Source: Alistipes sp.
GTDB lineage: Bacteria > Bacteroidota > Bacteroidia > Bacteroidales > Rikenellaceae
Assembly (NCBI GenBank): GCA_019422485.1
Contig: JAHZDG010000015.1
Span: 4,015-27,071, forward strand
Direction of reading: 5' to 3'
DNA: 23,057 bases
Part shown: positions 14,245-22,156 of the stretch, piece by piece
Layout: every line of letters starts with the position of its first letter
Numbering within the stretch: the first letter of the stretch is position 1
The notes under the pieces: generated by a model
The model's input: the letters and a program-made list of their open reading frames with translations, nothing else
What the model was told of the DNA's origin: nothing
The model's database searches: none
Position numbers and translations under genes: made by a program

Positions 14245-15549
14245 TTATTTGCGGTAGATCTTGGTGTAACCGTAGATGGCTTCGTCACCCAGTTCTTCTT
14301 CGATGCGGAGCAACTGGTTGTATTTGGCCATACGGTCAGAACGGCTCAACGAACCGGTCTTGATCTGACCCGAGTTGGTAGCTACGGCGATGTCGGCGAT
14401 CGTCGAGTCTTCGGTTTCACCGCTGCGGTGCGAGGTAACCGAAGTGTAACCGGCACGGTGAGCCATTTCGATGGCATCCAGCGTTTCGGTCAACGAACCG
14501 ATCTGGTTAACTTTGATCAGGATAGAGTTACCGCAACCCATTTCGATCCCTTTCTTCAGGAATTCTACGTTGGTTACGAACAGGTCGTCACCTACCAGCT
14601 GGCAGCGGTCGCCGATTTTGCTGGTCAGCAACTGCCAACCTTCCCAGTCGTTTTCGCTCATACCGTCTTCGATCGAGTCGATGGGGTATTTGGCAACCAG
14701 TTCTTCCAGGTAAGCTACCTGTTCAGCCGAGGTACGTTTAGCACCTTTGTCGCCTTCGAACTTGGTGTAGTCGTAGATGCCGTCAGCATAGAATTCCGAC
14801 GAAGCGCAGTCCAGACCGATAGCTACATCGCCACCTTCGCATTTGCGACCGGGTTTGTAACCGGCTTTCTTGATGGCTTCGATGATCGATTCCAGCGCAT
14901 CTTCGGTACCTTTGAGGGTGGGAGCAAAACCACCTTCGTCACCGACAGCGGTGCTCAGGCCACGATCGTGGAGCACTTTTTTCAGAGCGTGGAATACTTC
15001 AGCACCCATGCGCAGACCTTCGCGGAACGAAGAAGCACCTACGGGGCGAATCATGAATTCCTGGAAAGCGATGGGGGCATCCGAGTGCGAACCGCCGTTG
15101 ATGATGTTCATCATGGGAACGGGCAGGGTTTTGGCGTTGGTACCGCCGATGTAGCGATACAGGGGCATACCCAGCAGGTCGGCAGCTGCGCGGGCGCAGG
15201 CCAACGAAACGCCCAGGATGGCGTTGGCACCCAAGTTGCTTTTGGTAGGAGTACCGTCCAAAGCGATCATCGTTTTGTCGATGCCAACCTGATCGGTAAC
15301 GGGCATACCGATGATTTCTTTGGCGATTACATCGTTTACATTTTGAACGGCTTTCAGCACACCTTTACCGCCATAACGACCTTTGTCGCCGTCACGCAGT
15401 TCGAGGGCTTCGTTTTCGCCGGTAGAGGCACCCGAAGGAACAGCCGCACGACCGAATGCGCCGCTGGCGGTGGTTACTTCGACTTCAATAGTGGGGTTGC
15501 CTCGCGAGTCGAGGACTTCTCTGGCGTGTACGCTTACAATCTGACTCAT
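14245..15549 (-). CDS. eno: Enolase
   Basis: A 434-residue cytoplasmic glycolytic enzyme that interconverts 2-phosphoglycerate and phosphoenolpyruvate. Magnesium ligands are Asp247 (GLDCASSEF), Glu294 (SIEDGM) and Asp321 (VGDDLFVTN); the catalytic acid/base residues are Glu205 (GDEGGF) and Lys346 (ILIKVNQIG), with SHRSGETED at 373-381 and Lys397 in KTGSLSRSDR. The start is ATG 15549 (MSQIVSVHAREVLDSRGNPT); the frame extends upstream to 15633, but that part lies in the 5' leader and is unlike enolase. It has its own promoter, leader of about 105 bases, and terminator. Confidence 0.98.
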   Translation of the reverse strand: MSQIVSVHAREVLDSRGNPTIEVEVTTASGAFGRAAVPSGASTGENEALELRDGDKGRYGGKGVLKAVQNVNDVIAKEIIGMPVTDQVGIDKTMIALDGTPTKSNLGANAILGVSLACARAAADLLGMPLYRYIGGTNAKTLPVPMMNIINGGSHSDAPIAFQEFMIRPVGASSFREGLRMGAEVFHALKKVLHDRGLSTAVGDEGGFAPTLKGTEDALESIIEAIKKAGYKPGRKCEGGDVAIGLDCASSEFYADGIYDYTKFEGDKGAKRTSAEQVAYLEELVAKYPIDSIEDGMSENDWEGWQLLTSKIGDRCQLVGDDLFVTNVEFLKKGIEMGCGNSILIKVNQIGSLTETLDAIEMAHRAGYTSVTSHRSGETEDSTIADIAVATNSGQIKTGSLSRSDRMAKYNQLLRIEEELGDEAIYGYTKIYRK

Positions 15550-15661
15550 AATTTTAAGATTAATCGGTTGATATTTTGCTAAGTATAAAACCGGATTCGG
15601 TATTTCGGGCGGAGGTTCTTCGAGCGATGGCATCGAAGATAGGGTCGCACGAAAATCGTCC

Positions 15662-15693
15662 CAAAGATAGGGTTTTTGAGGCTATTTCGCAAA
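15662..15693 (-). promoter_or_regulatory. Promoter of eno
   Basis: On the - strand: TTTG at 15693-15690, a 20-base spacer, then TATCTTTG at 15669-15662, a perfect match to the Bacteroidetes form. The predicted start near 15655 leaves a leader of about 105 bases. It overlaps the 3' flank of mnmA, where no clear T-run terminator was seen; only a weak inverted repeat CCCTTC/GAAGGG (15715-15744) is present. Confidence 0.88.
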
Positions 15694-15769
15694 CGATCCC
15701 TTTGAAATTTGCGGCCCTTCTGTCCGGAAGAAATGTTCGAAGGGACGGATGGCGGAACCGTTGGCGGGT

Positions 15770-16993
15770 TTAGCGGTGGATGACTCCCGAACCGATCAGT
15801 TCTTCTTCGTCGTACCAGGCGGCGAATTGACCGGCGGTTACCCCGCGTTGCGGTTGATCGAAGAGGATGTATCCACCCTGGGGGGTGATGTAGAGGGTGC
15901 CGTCCTGCAGGGGCTGGCGGTAGCGGATCCGGAAGCGGAAGCGGCGGCATTGCCCGGGTGTCAGGGCCAGGTCGGGGCGTATCCAGTGGATCTCTTCCGG
16001 CAGGATGAACAGCGCCCGGCGATAGAGACCCGGATGGTGTTGGCCCTGGCCGACATACAGGATGTTGCGCTGCACATCGGTTGCGATGACGAACAGCGGT
16101 TCGGGTTTCCCGCCGACTTGCAACCCTTTGCGTTGTCCGATGGTGAAGAAGTGGGCTCCGTGATGCTGCCCCTCGAACGTACCGTCAGTCGGGTCGTACA
16201 GGTAGGGGGCGGCCCAGGCTTCCAGCTGTTCCTGGGTAGGGAAGTCCCCTGAAACGTCCGCTCCGAAACCTTCCGGAATGGGAAGCCGTTGGGCATAACC
16301 CTGCCAGTCGGCCGGAATTTCGATGATGTCACCTTTCTTCGCCTTGAGCTGTTGTTGCAGAAAGACCGGCAGGTCGACCTTGCCGACGAAACAGATGCCC
16401 TGAGAGTCTTTGCGCTGGGCGGTAGCGAGTTTTTGTTTGGCGGCGATGCGGCGCACTTCGGGTTTGAGCAGGTGGCCGATCGGGAACAGGGCCCGCGAAA
16501 GTTGTTCCTGCGTCAGTTGGCACAGAAAATAGCTCTGATCTTTGTTCGGGTCGCTGCCCGCCAGCAGGCGATGGACTGTTTGTCCGTTGACCTGGATGTC
16601 TTCGCGTCGGCAGTAGTGTCCCGTAGCCACATAATCGGCTCCTAGATTCAGGGCTGCTTTCAGAAAGGCATCGAACTTGATCTCCCGGTTGCACAGCACA
16701 TCGGGATTAGGGGTGCGTCCACGCCCGTATTCGGCGAACATGTAATCCACCACCCGACGGCGGTATTCGTCGCTCAGGTCGATGAAGTGGAACGGAATGT
16801 CGAGTTTTTTGGCCGTCAGTTCGGCGAACATATGATCGTCATACCAGGGACAATCGCCTTCGAGGGTTCCGGTGGTGTCATGCCAGTTGCGCATGAACAG
16901 CCCGACGACGTCGTATCCTTGTTCTTTGAGCAGATAGGCGGCTACACTGGAGTCTACGCCTCCCGAAAGCCCTACGACCACACGTTTTTTCAT
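15770..16993 (-). CDS. mnmA: tRNA-specific 2-thiouridylase MnmA
   Basis: A 407-residue cytoplasmic enzyme that thiolates U34 of Lys, Glu and Gln tRNAs with ATP and a persulfide sulfur. The PP-loop SGGVDSS is at 10-16; the catalytic cysteines are Cys101 in NPDVLCNREIKF and Cys201 in SQGICFVG, and KDQSYFL (151-157) is present. Between GDIIEIP and GAHFFTIGQRKGL there is an insertion of about 45 residues compared with E. coli, which is usual in Bacteroidetes as far as I recall. It starts 33 bases after the ABC exporter stop on the same strand, so the two are probably co-transcribed. Confidence 0.97.
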   Translation of the reverse strand: MKKRVVVGLSGGVDSSVAAYLLKEQGYDVVGLFMRNWHDTTGTLEGDCPWYDDHMFAELTAKKLDIPFHFIDLSDEYRRRVVDYMFAEYGRGRTPNPDVLCNREIKFDAFLKAALNLGADYVATGHYCRREDIQVNGQTVHRLLAGSDPNKDQSYFLCQLTQEQLSRALFPIGHLLKPEVRRIAAKQKLATAQRKDSQGICFVGKVDLPVFLQQQLKAKKGDIIEIPADWQGYAQRLPIPEGFGADVSGDFPTQEQLEAWAAPYLYDPTDGTFEGQHHGAHFFTIGQRKGLQVGGKPEPLFVIATDVQRNILYVGQGQHHPGLYRRALFILPEEIHWIRPDLALTPGQCRRFRFRIRYRQPLQDGTLYITPQGGYILFDQPQRGVTAGQFAAWYDEEELIGSGVIHR

Positions 16994-17026
16994 GGTGTTA
17001 TCTCGATTTAGATCTCTTGAGTTCGA

Positions 17027-18856
17027 TTAGGAGAGTTGCTGCATTTCGATCAGACGGGCATACGTACCACCCAGTTCCATCAACTCGTGATGGGTTCCGG
17101 CTTCGGTGATGCGCCCCTGTTCGATGACGATGATCTTGTCGGCGTTGTGGATCGTGCTCAACCGGTGGGCGATCACCAGCGAGGTTCGTCCCTGAAGCAA
17201 AGAATTGAGCGCCTCTTGTACCAGCTTTTCCGATTCGGTGTCCAGCGCGGAGGTGGCTTCGTCCAGAATCAGAATATCGGGGTTTTTCAATACGGCCCGG
17301 GCGATCGACAGGCGTTGACGCTGGCCGCCGGAGAGTTTCATGCCCCGGTCCCCGATGTTGGTCTGGTAGCCCTGTTCGGTTTGCAGAATAAAGCCTTCGG
17401 CATTGGCGATGCGGGCGGCTTCCTGTACTTCGGCCAGAGTGGCGTCGCGTTTGCCTAGACGGATGTTGTTTTCGATCGTATCATTGAACAGGATCGTTTC
17501 CTGCGCCACGATGCCCATCTTGTCACGCAGGCTGTGCAGCCGGTAGCGACGGATGTCCACGCCGTCGATCAGGATTTCACCGCTGGTGACATCCCAGAAG
17601 CGCGGGATCAGGTCCGAAAGTGTCGACTTGCCACCTCCCGAAGGACCGACCAACGCTACGGTTTCGCCTTTGCGGATGGTGAAGCTGACGTGGTCGATGA
17701 CCGGTTTGTTGTCATAGGCGAACGAAACGTCGCGGAATTCGATCTTGTCGTGGAAGTGGTTCAGGTCAATGGCGTCCGAAGGTTCAGTGATGGTGCTCTT
17801 TTCATCCAGCAGGGCCAGTACCCGGTCGCCGGCCGCAATCCCTTGGTTGATATTGGCGAAAGCATCGGTGAATGAGCGTACCGGACGGGTGATCTGAGAG
17901 AAGATGGCCAGGTAGGCGATAAATCCGCTCCCGTCCAGCTTGCCTTCCAGCACCAGATAGCCCCCGAAGATCAGCAGCACGGCGGCCGCTGAAATGCCCA
18001 GAAATTCACTCATGGGCGAGGCGGCCTGCTGGCGCCGGGCCATCGAACGCGAAATGCGGGAGAAGCTTTCGTTGATGCGGTGGAATTTCCCTTTGATATA
18101 GTCGGTAGCGTTGTAGCCTTTGATGATTTTTACACCGGTGAGGGATTCGTCCAGCAGGCTGACCATCTCTCCGAAATTTTCCTGGGCCTCTTTGGCCGAC
18201 CGGCGCAGTCGTTTAACGATGAAACCGATCAGCAGGGCGGTAACCGGCAGGAACAAGCCCGAGAAAACGGTCAGTTCCCAAGAGATCTTGATCATGGCGA
18301 ACATGTAGCCGATGATCAGGAACGGTTCGCGGAAGACCACCTGCAGGGTGTTGGTGATGCAGAACTGAACCACCTGAACGTCCGACGAAATTTTGGAGAT
18401 GATGTCTCCTTTCCGTTCGTTGTTGAAGAAACCGATCTGAAGGCCCATCACGTTATCGAACACGCTGTTGCGCAGGCGTTCGAGGGTGGTGATTTTCATG
18501 TTTTCGGTGGTCCACTGTCCCAGGTAGCGGAACAGGTTGCTCAAAAGGGAGGAGCAGGCGATGAAAATGGCCAGAAAAACCAGAATGTTCATCACCGAAT
18601 AATCGGTTCCGTAGACCCGGTAGAGCAGGTAATTGACCAAACCTTCGAAATACTCCATGTTGAGGGCGAAGTGGGGCATTTGCGTGACTTGTTCCAGCAT
18701 CCGGTCCGTATCGAAAAGCGAATTGAGGATCGGGATGATCATCACGAAATTGAAGGTGTTGAATATCGCGTGGAGCAACGTGAAGAAAAAGTAGGGGATA
18801 GCGAACTTTTCGATCGGCTTGGCGAAGCTCAGTACTCTCCAGTAGGTTTTATTCAT
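17027..18856 (-). CDS. ABC exporter, fused membrane and ATPase domains (MsbA-like)
   Basis: A 609-residue half-transporter; a homodimer would be the active form. The N-terminal part (about 1-345) has the six membrane helices of a type IV exporter; the ATPase domain (about 370-609) has Walker A GPSGGGKST at 404-412, Q-loop Gln452, signature LSGGQRQR at 508-515, Walker B ILILDEATSALD at 528-539 and switch His564 (IAHRLST). Likely substrates are lipids, such as lipid A precursors, as for MsbA, or drugs or peptides; the sequence alone does not decide. Followed by mnmA on the same strand. Confidence 0.9.
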   Translation of the reverse strand: MNKTYWRVLSFAKPIEKFAIPYFFFTLLHAIFNTFNFVMIIPILNSLFDTDRMLEQVTQMPHFALNMEYFEGLVNYLLYRVYGTDYSVMNILVFLAIFIACSSLLSNLFRYLGQWTTENMKITTLERLRNSVFDNVMGLQIGFFNNERKGDIISKISSDVQVVQFCITNTLQVVFREPFLIIGYMFAMIKISWELTVFSGLFLPVTALLIGFIVKRLRRSAKEAQENFGEMVSLLDESLTGVKIIKGYNATDYIKGKFHRINESFSRISRSMARRQQAASPMSEFLGISAAAVLLIFGGYLVLEGKLDGSGFIAYLAIFSQITRPVRSFTDAFANINQGIAAGDRVLALLDEKSTITEPSDAIDLNHFHDKIEFRDVSFAYDNKPVIDHVSFTIRKGETVALVGPSGGGKSTLSDLIPRFWDVTSGEILIDGVDIRRYRLHSLRDKMGIVAQETILFNDTIENNIRLGKRDATLAEVQEAARIANAEGFILQTEQGYQTNIGDRGMKLSGGQRQRLSIARAVLKNPDILILDEATSALDTESEKLVQEALNSLLQGRTSLVIAHRLSTIHNADKIIVIEQGRITEAGTHHELMELGGTYARLIEMQQLS

Positions 18857-18882
18857 GTCCGGTACGGTTGGATTATCTCACG

Positions 18883-18890
18883 CAAAAATA
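18883..18890 (-). promoter_or_regulatory. Possible -7 box of the ABC exporter-mnmA unit
   Basis: TATTTTTG on the - strand fits TAnnTTTG and lies 26 bases before the ATG. No good -33 box was found at the usual distance. Confidence 0.45.
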
Positions 18891-19018
18891 GTGTAAATTT
18901 CGGGATAACCGTTTTTTCGGGGTCGATATTCGACCGGGGAAACATCTCGGGGGGAGGGTAGATCGTTTTTTAGGAGGAGAAGAATTGAAGGTTATGTGTC
19001 GGAGAGGTGAAAAAGATG

Positions 19019-19068
19019 AATAAACAGTCTGAGGGTTTGTTTTTTGACAAACCCTCAGACTGTTTATT
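19019..19068 (-). terminator. Long perfect hairpin terminator after the winged-helix regulator
   Basis: Bases 19019-19040 and 19047-19068 are perfect reverse complements over 22 pairs with a 6-base loop. It lies 36 bases downstream of the regulator stop on the - strand. The + strand side is followed by TT and the - strand side by CATCTTTTTC, so it could stop transcription in either direction. The rest of the 248-base gap 18857-19104 holds the exporter promoter and nothing else recognisable. Confidence 0.75.
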
Positions 19069-19104
19069 TTGAGAGAGAGGAAAAAGAGTGTAGTGAATCG
19101 TATG

Positions 19105-19392
19105 TTAAGAAAGCTCTGTGTAACTTTTTAAGGCTTCTACGTAAAGGGCAAAGGCTTCTCGTCCTTTGGCGGTCGCCTCACAGATCGTTCGGGGTCTTTT
19201 GCCGCAAAACGTTTTTTGCACAGAGAGGTAGCCTGCTTTTTCCAGTTTGTCGATTTGGACACTGAGGTTGCCTGCCGTCGCTCCTGTCGTTTCGCGGATG
19301 AACACGAAGTCGGCATTTTCGACGGTCATCAGAATTGACATGACGGCCAGTCTCAACTCGGAATGTAGTAAGGGATCGAGCGGTTTAAACAT
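19105..19392 (-). CDS. Winged-helix transcriptional regulator (HTH_34/MarR-like)
   Basis: A 95-residue protein that is essentially one winged-helix domain. The helix-turn-helix is around FIRETTGATAGNLSVQIDKL (residues ~31-50), followed by the wing LEKAGYLSVQKTFCGKRPRT and a C-terminal dimer helix EAFALYVEALKSY. The pattern LDPLLHSELRLAVMSIL at the start is common in small regulators of this type. Its ATG lies inside the end of the upstream membrane protein gene (8-base overlap), so the two are translated together; it may control its own operon. No ligand can be named. Confidence 0.8.
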   Translation of the reverse strand: MFKPLDPLLHSELRLAVMSILMTVENADFVFIRETTGATAGNLSVQIDKLEKAGYLSVQKTFCGKRPRTICEATAKGREAFALYVEALKSYTELS

Positions 19393-19987
19393 GATCTCGG
19401 TTTTGAGCGTTCAATATATGTCCCGGTACGATCAGGGTGAGGATGAAAATCAAGGCCATGCATCCGATTTCGGCACTCCATGACAGGTCGCAGAAGAGCA
19501 GGCTGGCGATGAGCATGCCGATAAGACCGCAGATTGTGAACGGGCGGGAACGGTATGTAAGTCCGCTTGTGGTGATGCCGGTTGATAAGAACAGCATTTC
19601 GAGTCGCAGGATCCAGTCGCTTTGTCCGGTAAGGATCAGAAGAAGGGGTAAAATGCCTAAAATTCCACCGAACAGACTCCATATTCTGTTATTGGTACCA
19701 TCGGCATAGGTGGTGATCGCAGTTGATTCTTTTTTCTCGAGCCACATCGAACAGGGCCAGCCGATCAACGGGATGGCGAACCACAACCAGTTTGTGTGGA
19801 CTCCCCAACCCGCCTGTGTGCCCCCATATACGAGAATCGTCATGCATAATGAGAGATAACCCCATAACAAGAGTTGTTTGCTGCCGTTTTGTTCCATTTT
19901 CTGTCGGGTGGCGGCGATCATTTGGGCCATAATTTCCAGACTCTTTTGCTGGGTCATGGTCGAAGAAGAACGGATTTCGGTTTGCAT
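19385..19987 (-). CDS. Small multi-pass membrane protein, function unknown
   Basis: A 200-residue protein with a soluble N-terminus of about 37 residues (TQQKSLEIMAQMIAATRQKM) and about five or six hydrophobic segments, starting near KQLLLWGYLSLCMTILVYGG and ending with ALIFILTLIVPGHIL. I recognise no enzyme or transporter motif. Similar proteins are often paired with the winged-helix regulator that follows it here, whose start overlaps its stop. A second ATG at 19957 (MTQQKS) could be the true start. The pair has a strong promoter at 20034-20065. Confidence 0.7.
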   Translation of the reverse strand: MQTEIRSSSTMTQQKSLEIMAQMIAATRQKMEQNGSKQLLLWGYLSLCMTILVYGGTQAGWGVHTNWLWFAIPLIGWPCSMWLEKKESTAITTYADGTNNRIWSLFGGILGILPLLLILTGQSDWILRLEMLFLSTGITTSGLTYRSRPFTICGLIGMLIASLLFCDLSWSAEIGCMALIFILTLIVPGHILNAQNRDHV

Positions 19988-20033
19988 GGTTGGAAGTTTT
20001 AGAAGGTGAAAGGTCGACCTGATATTGCTTTTT

Positions 20034-20065
20034 CAAATATAAATAAGTTTATAAAATAAACCAAA
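20034..20065 (-). promoter_or_regulatory. Promoter of the membrane protein-regulator pair
   Basis: On the - strand TTTG (20065-20062), a 20-base AT-rich spacer and TATATTTG (20041-20034), a perfect Bacteroidetes promoter, with a leader of about 40 bases. The rest of the gap up to 20190 is AT-rich and holds no recognised element. Confidence 0.88.
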
Positions 20066-20190
20066 TTTAGGGCAAGATATTTTATAGGTAAAGAGAGAAA
20101 GTAATTTTGACTTGGCTTTTGGATGCAGTTTGATCGTACGAACAGGATCGAACCGGGCGTTAATGAAGAATGGAGAAAGGTTTGGAGGCT

Positions 20191-21993
20191 CTATTCGTCG
20201 CTTAGCTCTACCAATTGTTCCCGGTAGGCGGCCAAGATGCGGGATTTGGAGATGAATCCCAGGTATTTGTTGTCCTTGTCCACCACGGGAAGCATCCATG
20301 CCTTTGACTGCTCGAAAGCATCCAGAACGCTGGATATCTGTTCGTTGCTGTAGATAATGTCCGGTGGCGGGATCATGTAGTTGTCTATTTTATAATGATA
20401 TTTCTCCGGTTCGAACATGTCGCTGCGCAGATCGTCCAACTGAACCACTCCCAGCAGGGTCCCTTCCTGACTGACAACCGGGAAAATGTTGCGGCGAACT
20501 TTGGAGATCAGCCCCACGACATCCCCCAAAGTCGTGTCCATCGTGATAGGATGAAAGTCGGTTTCCATCAGTGACTTGAGGTGCAGAAATACCATCACGG
20601 ACTTGTCTTTGTTGTGGGTGAGCAATTCGCCGCGTTGCGAGAGTTTTTTGGTGTAGATCGAATAGGGTTCGAGGTAGTAGCCGATCCCGAAAGCGATGGC
20701 CGACACCATCATCAACGGAACGAACAATCCATACCCGTTGGTGATTTCGGCGATCAGGAAGATCGACGTCAGGGGGGCTTTCATGACGCCCGACATCAGA
20801 CCGGCCATTCCGACCAGCGTGAAAGGAATCAGCGGTAGGTTGAAACCCAGGAAGGTGTTGAGGATATAGGCCATCGAGGCACCGGTGAAAGCGCCCACGA
20901 ACAGTGAGGGTGCAAAGGTTCCGCCGATCCCACCGGCAGCAAGGGTGGCAGACATGGCTACCACTTTAAAAAACATTACCGCCACCAGATAGAGGGCGAC
21001 CACCCAACCGATATGGCGGTATTTAAAGAACAGCGAGTTGTTAAACAGCGATTCGACATTGCCGTGCATCAGGTCGAACATTGATTCGTAGCCTTCCCCG
21101 TACAACGGAGGGAACAGGAAGATCAACAGCCCGATAACTACGCCGCCTACCATCCATTTTTTATAGGGGGATTCGAGTTTGGCGAAACGTCCGGCGATCG
21201 AGGAGTTGATGCGGGTGAAGTAGTAGGACATCACACCGCAGAGTACCGCCAGAGCGATATAATAAGGAATGTGGCTCAGCTCGAAAGCGTTGTTCAGGAC
21301 AATGTTGAAGACGGGTTCGAAGCCGTTGAGAAAGAACATCAGGGTGGTGGCCGTCACCGCAGCGATCAGCAGCGGGATGATGGACGATACGGTAATATCC
21401 AACATCAGAATTTCCAGCACGAAGACCACGCCGGTGATCGGCGCCTTGAAGACGGCCGCCAAAGCGGCAGCGGCTCCGCAACTGAGCAGCAGGGTGATTT
21501 GCCGGTAGTTCAGACGCATGAACTTGCCGATGTTCGAACCGATGGCCGAACCGGTCAGTACGATGGGGGCTTCGGGTCCGACCGATCCCCCAAAACCGAT
21601 GGTGGCGGCGCTGGAGAGGATGGACGAATAGGTGTTGTGGAGTTTTAGCCGTGAGCCCTTTTTACTCATGGCATACAGCACTCGGGTCACTCCTTCGTTG
21701 ATGTCGTCTCGAACGATGTAACGGACAAATAACGAGGCGAGAATCACCCCGATGATGGGGTAGAACAAGTAGAATACACTGGCCGTATCGACAGCGAACC
21801 AACTGGTCAGAGCCAGCCGCACCAGATACAGGGTGCCTTCGAACAGATAGGTGGCGAATCCGGCGATTAAACCCACAACAACAGCCAGAAGCATCATTAA
21901 TTGCTTCTCGGACAGACGTTTGGTGGCAACGATGAAGAATCGGTAGAGAATCTCCATACGTCCCAGTTTTTTGGGGTTCAGTTTCTCGCTCAC
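20191..21993 (-). CDS. ClC-family chloride channel/transporter with two CBS domains
   Basis: A 600-residue membrane protein. Residues 1 to about 440 form the ClC core with GFGGSVGPEAP (133-143), the FVLEI segment (191-195) and GGIGGTFAPSLFVGA; residues ~460-590 hold two CBS domains (METDFHPITMDTTLGDVVG and the IIYSNEQISSVLDAFEQS repeat) that usually sense nucleotides. The outer gating Glu of ClC antiporters (GREGP in E. coli) is Val138 here, and the inner proton Glu (second E of IIEEM) is Ile195, so a channel-like mode is plausible. The only start is GTG 21993. No promoter was recognised; it may be transcribed from trpS. Confidence 0.92.
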   Translation of the reverse strand: MSEKLNPKKLGRMEILYRFFIVATKRLSEKQLMMLLAVVVGLIAGFATYLFEGTLYLVRLALTSWFAVDTASVFYLFYPIIGVILASLFVRYIVRDDINEGVTRVLYAMSKKGSRLKLHNTYSSILSSAATIGFGGSVGPEAPIVLTGSAIGSNIGKFMRLNYRQITLLLSCGAAAALAAVFKAPITGVVFVLEILMLDITVSSIIPLLIAAVTATTLMFFLNGFEPVFNIVLNNAFELSHIPYYIALAVLCGVMSYYFTRINSSIAGRFAKLESPYKKWMVGGVVIGLLIFLFPPLYGEGYESMFDLMHGNVESLFNNSLFFKYRHIGWVVALYLVAVMFFKVVAMSATLAAGGIGGTFAPSLFVGAFTGASMAYILNTFLGFNLPLIPFTLVGMAGLMSGVMKAPLTSIFLIAEITNGYGLFVPLMMVSAIAFGIGYYLEPYSIYTKKLSQRGELLTHNKDKSVMVFLHLKSLMETDFHPITMDTTLGDVVGLISKVRRNIFPVVSQEGTLLGVVQLDDLRSDMFEPEKYHYKIDNYMIPPPDIIYSNEQISSVLDAFEQSKAWMLPVVDKDNKYLGFISKSRILAAYREQLVELSDE

Positions 21994-22105
21994 GGCGGTA
22001 GCTGGTTTTGGAGAGGGACGATGTCAGCGGATTCCGTGATGTGTCGCCTCGAAAAATGGCCCAATCAGTTATTTGATTCTTATACGGATTTTATTTTTCT
22101 GTTGG

Positions 22106-22148
22106 TCGCCAAGCGCCTTCCGTCGGATCGGCAGAAGGTACGCTGGCA
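22106..22148 (-). promoter_or_regulatory. Hairpin between trpS and the ClC gene
   Basis: Bases 22108-22120 pair with 22134-22147 in a stem with one or two bulges (GCCAAGCG/CGCTGGC and CCTTC/GAAGG). On the - strand it is followed by an A-rich rather than T-rich stretch, so it is not a good terminator. It could be an attenuator or processing site in a trpS-clc transcript. The rest of the gap 21994-22156 shows nothing else. Confidence 0.35.
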
Positions 22149-22156
22149 AACCTCCG

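Noticed and set aside
14428..15582. 384-residue open frame on the + strand opposite eno
   Set aside because: Lies wholly over enolase, whose catalytic residues are complete; composition is that of a mirror frame.
15550..15633. N-terminal extension of enolase (28 residues)
   Set aside because: It lies in the predicted leader and the enolase family starts at the downstream MSQIVSVHAR.
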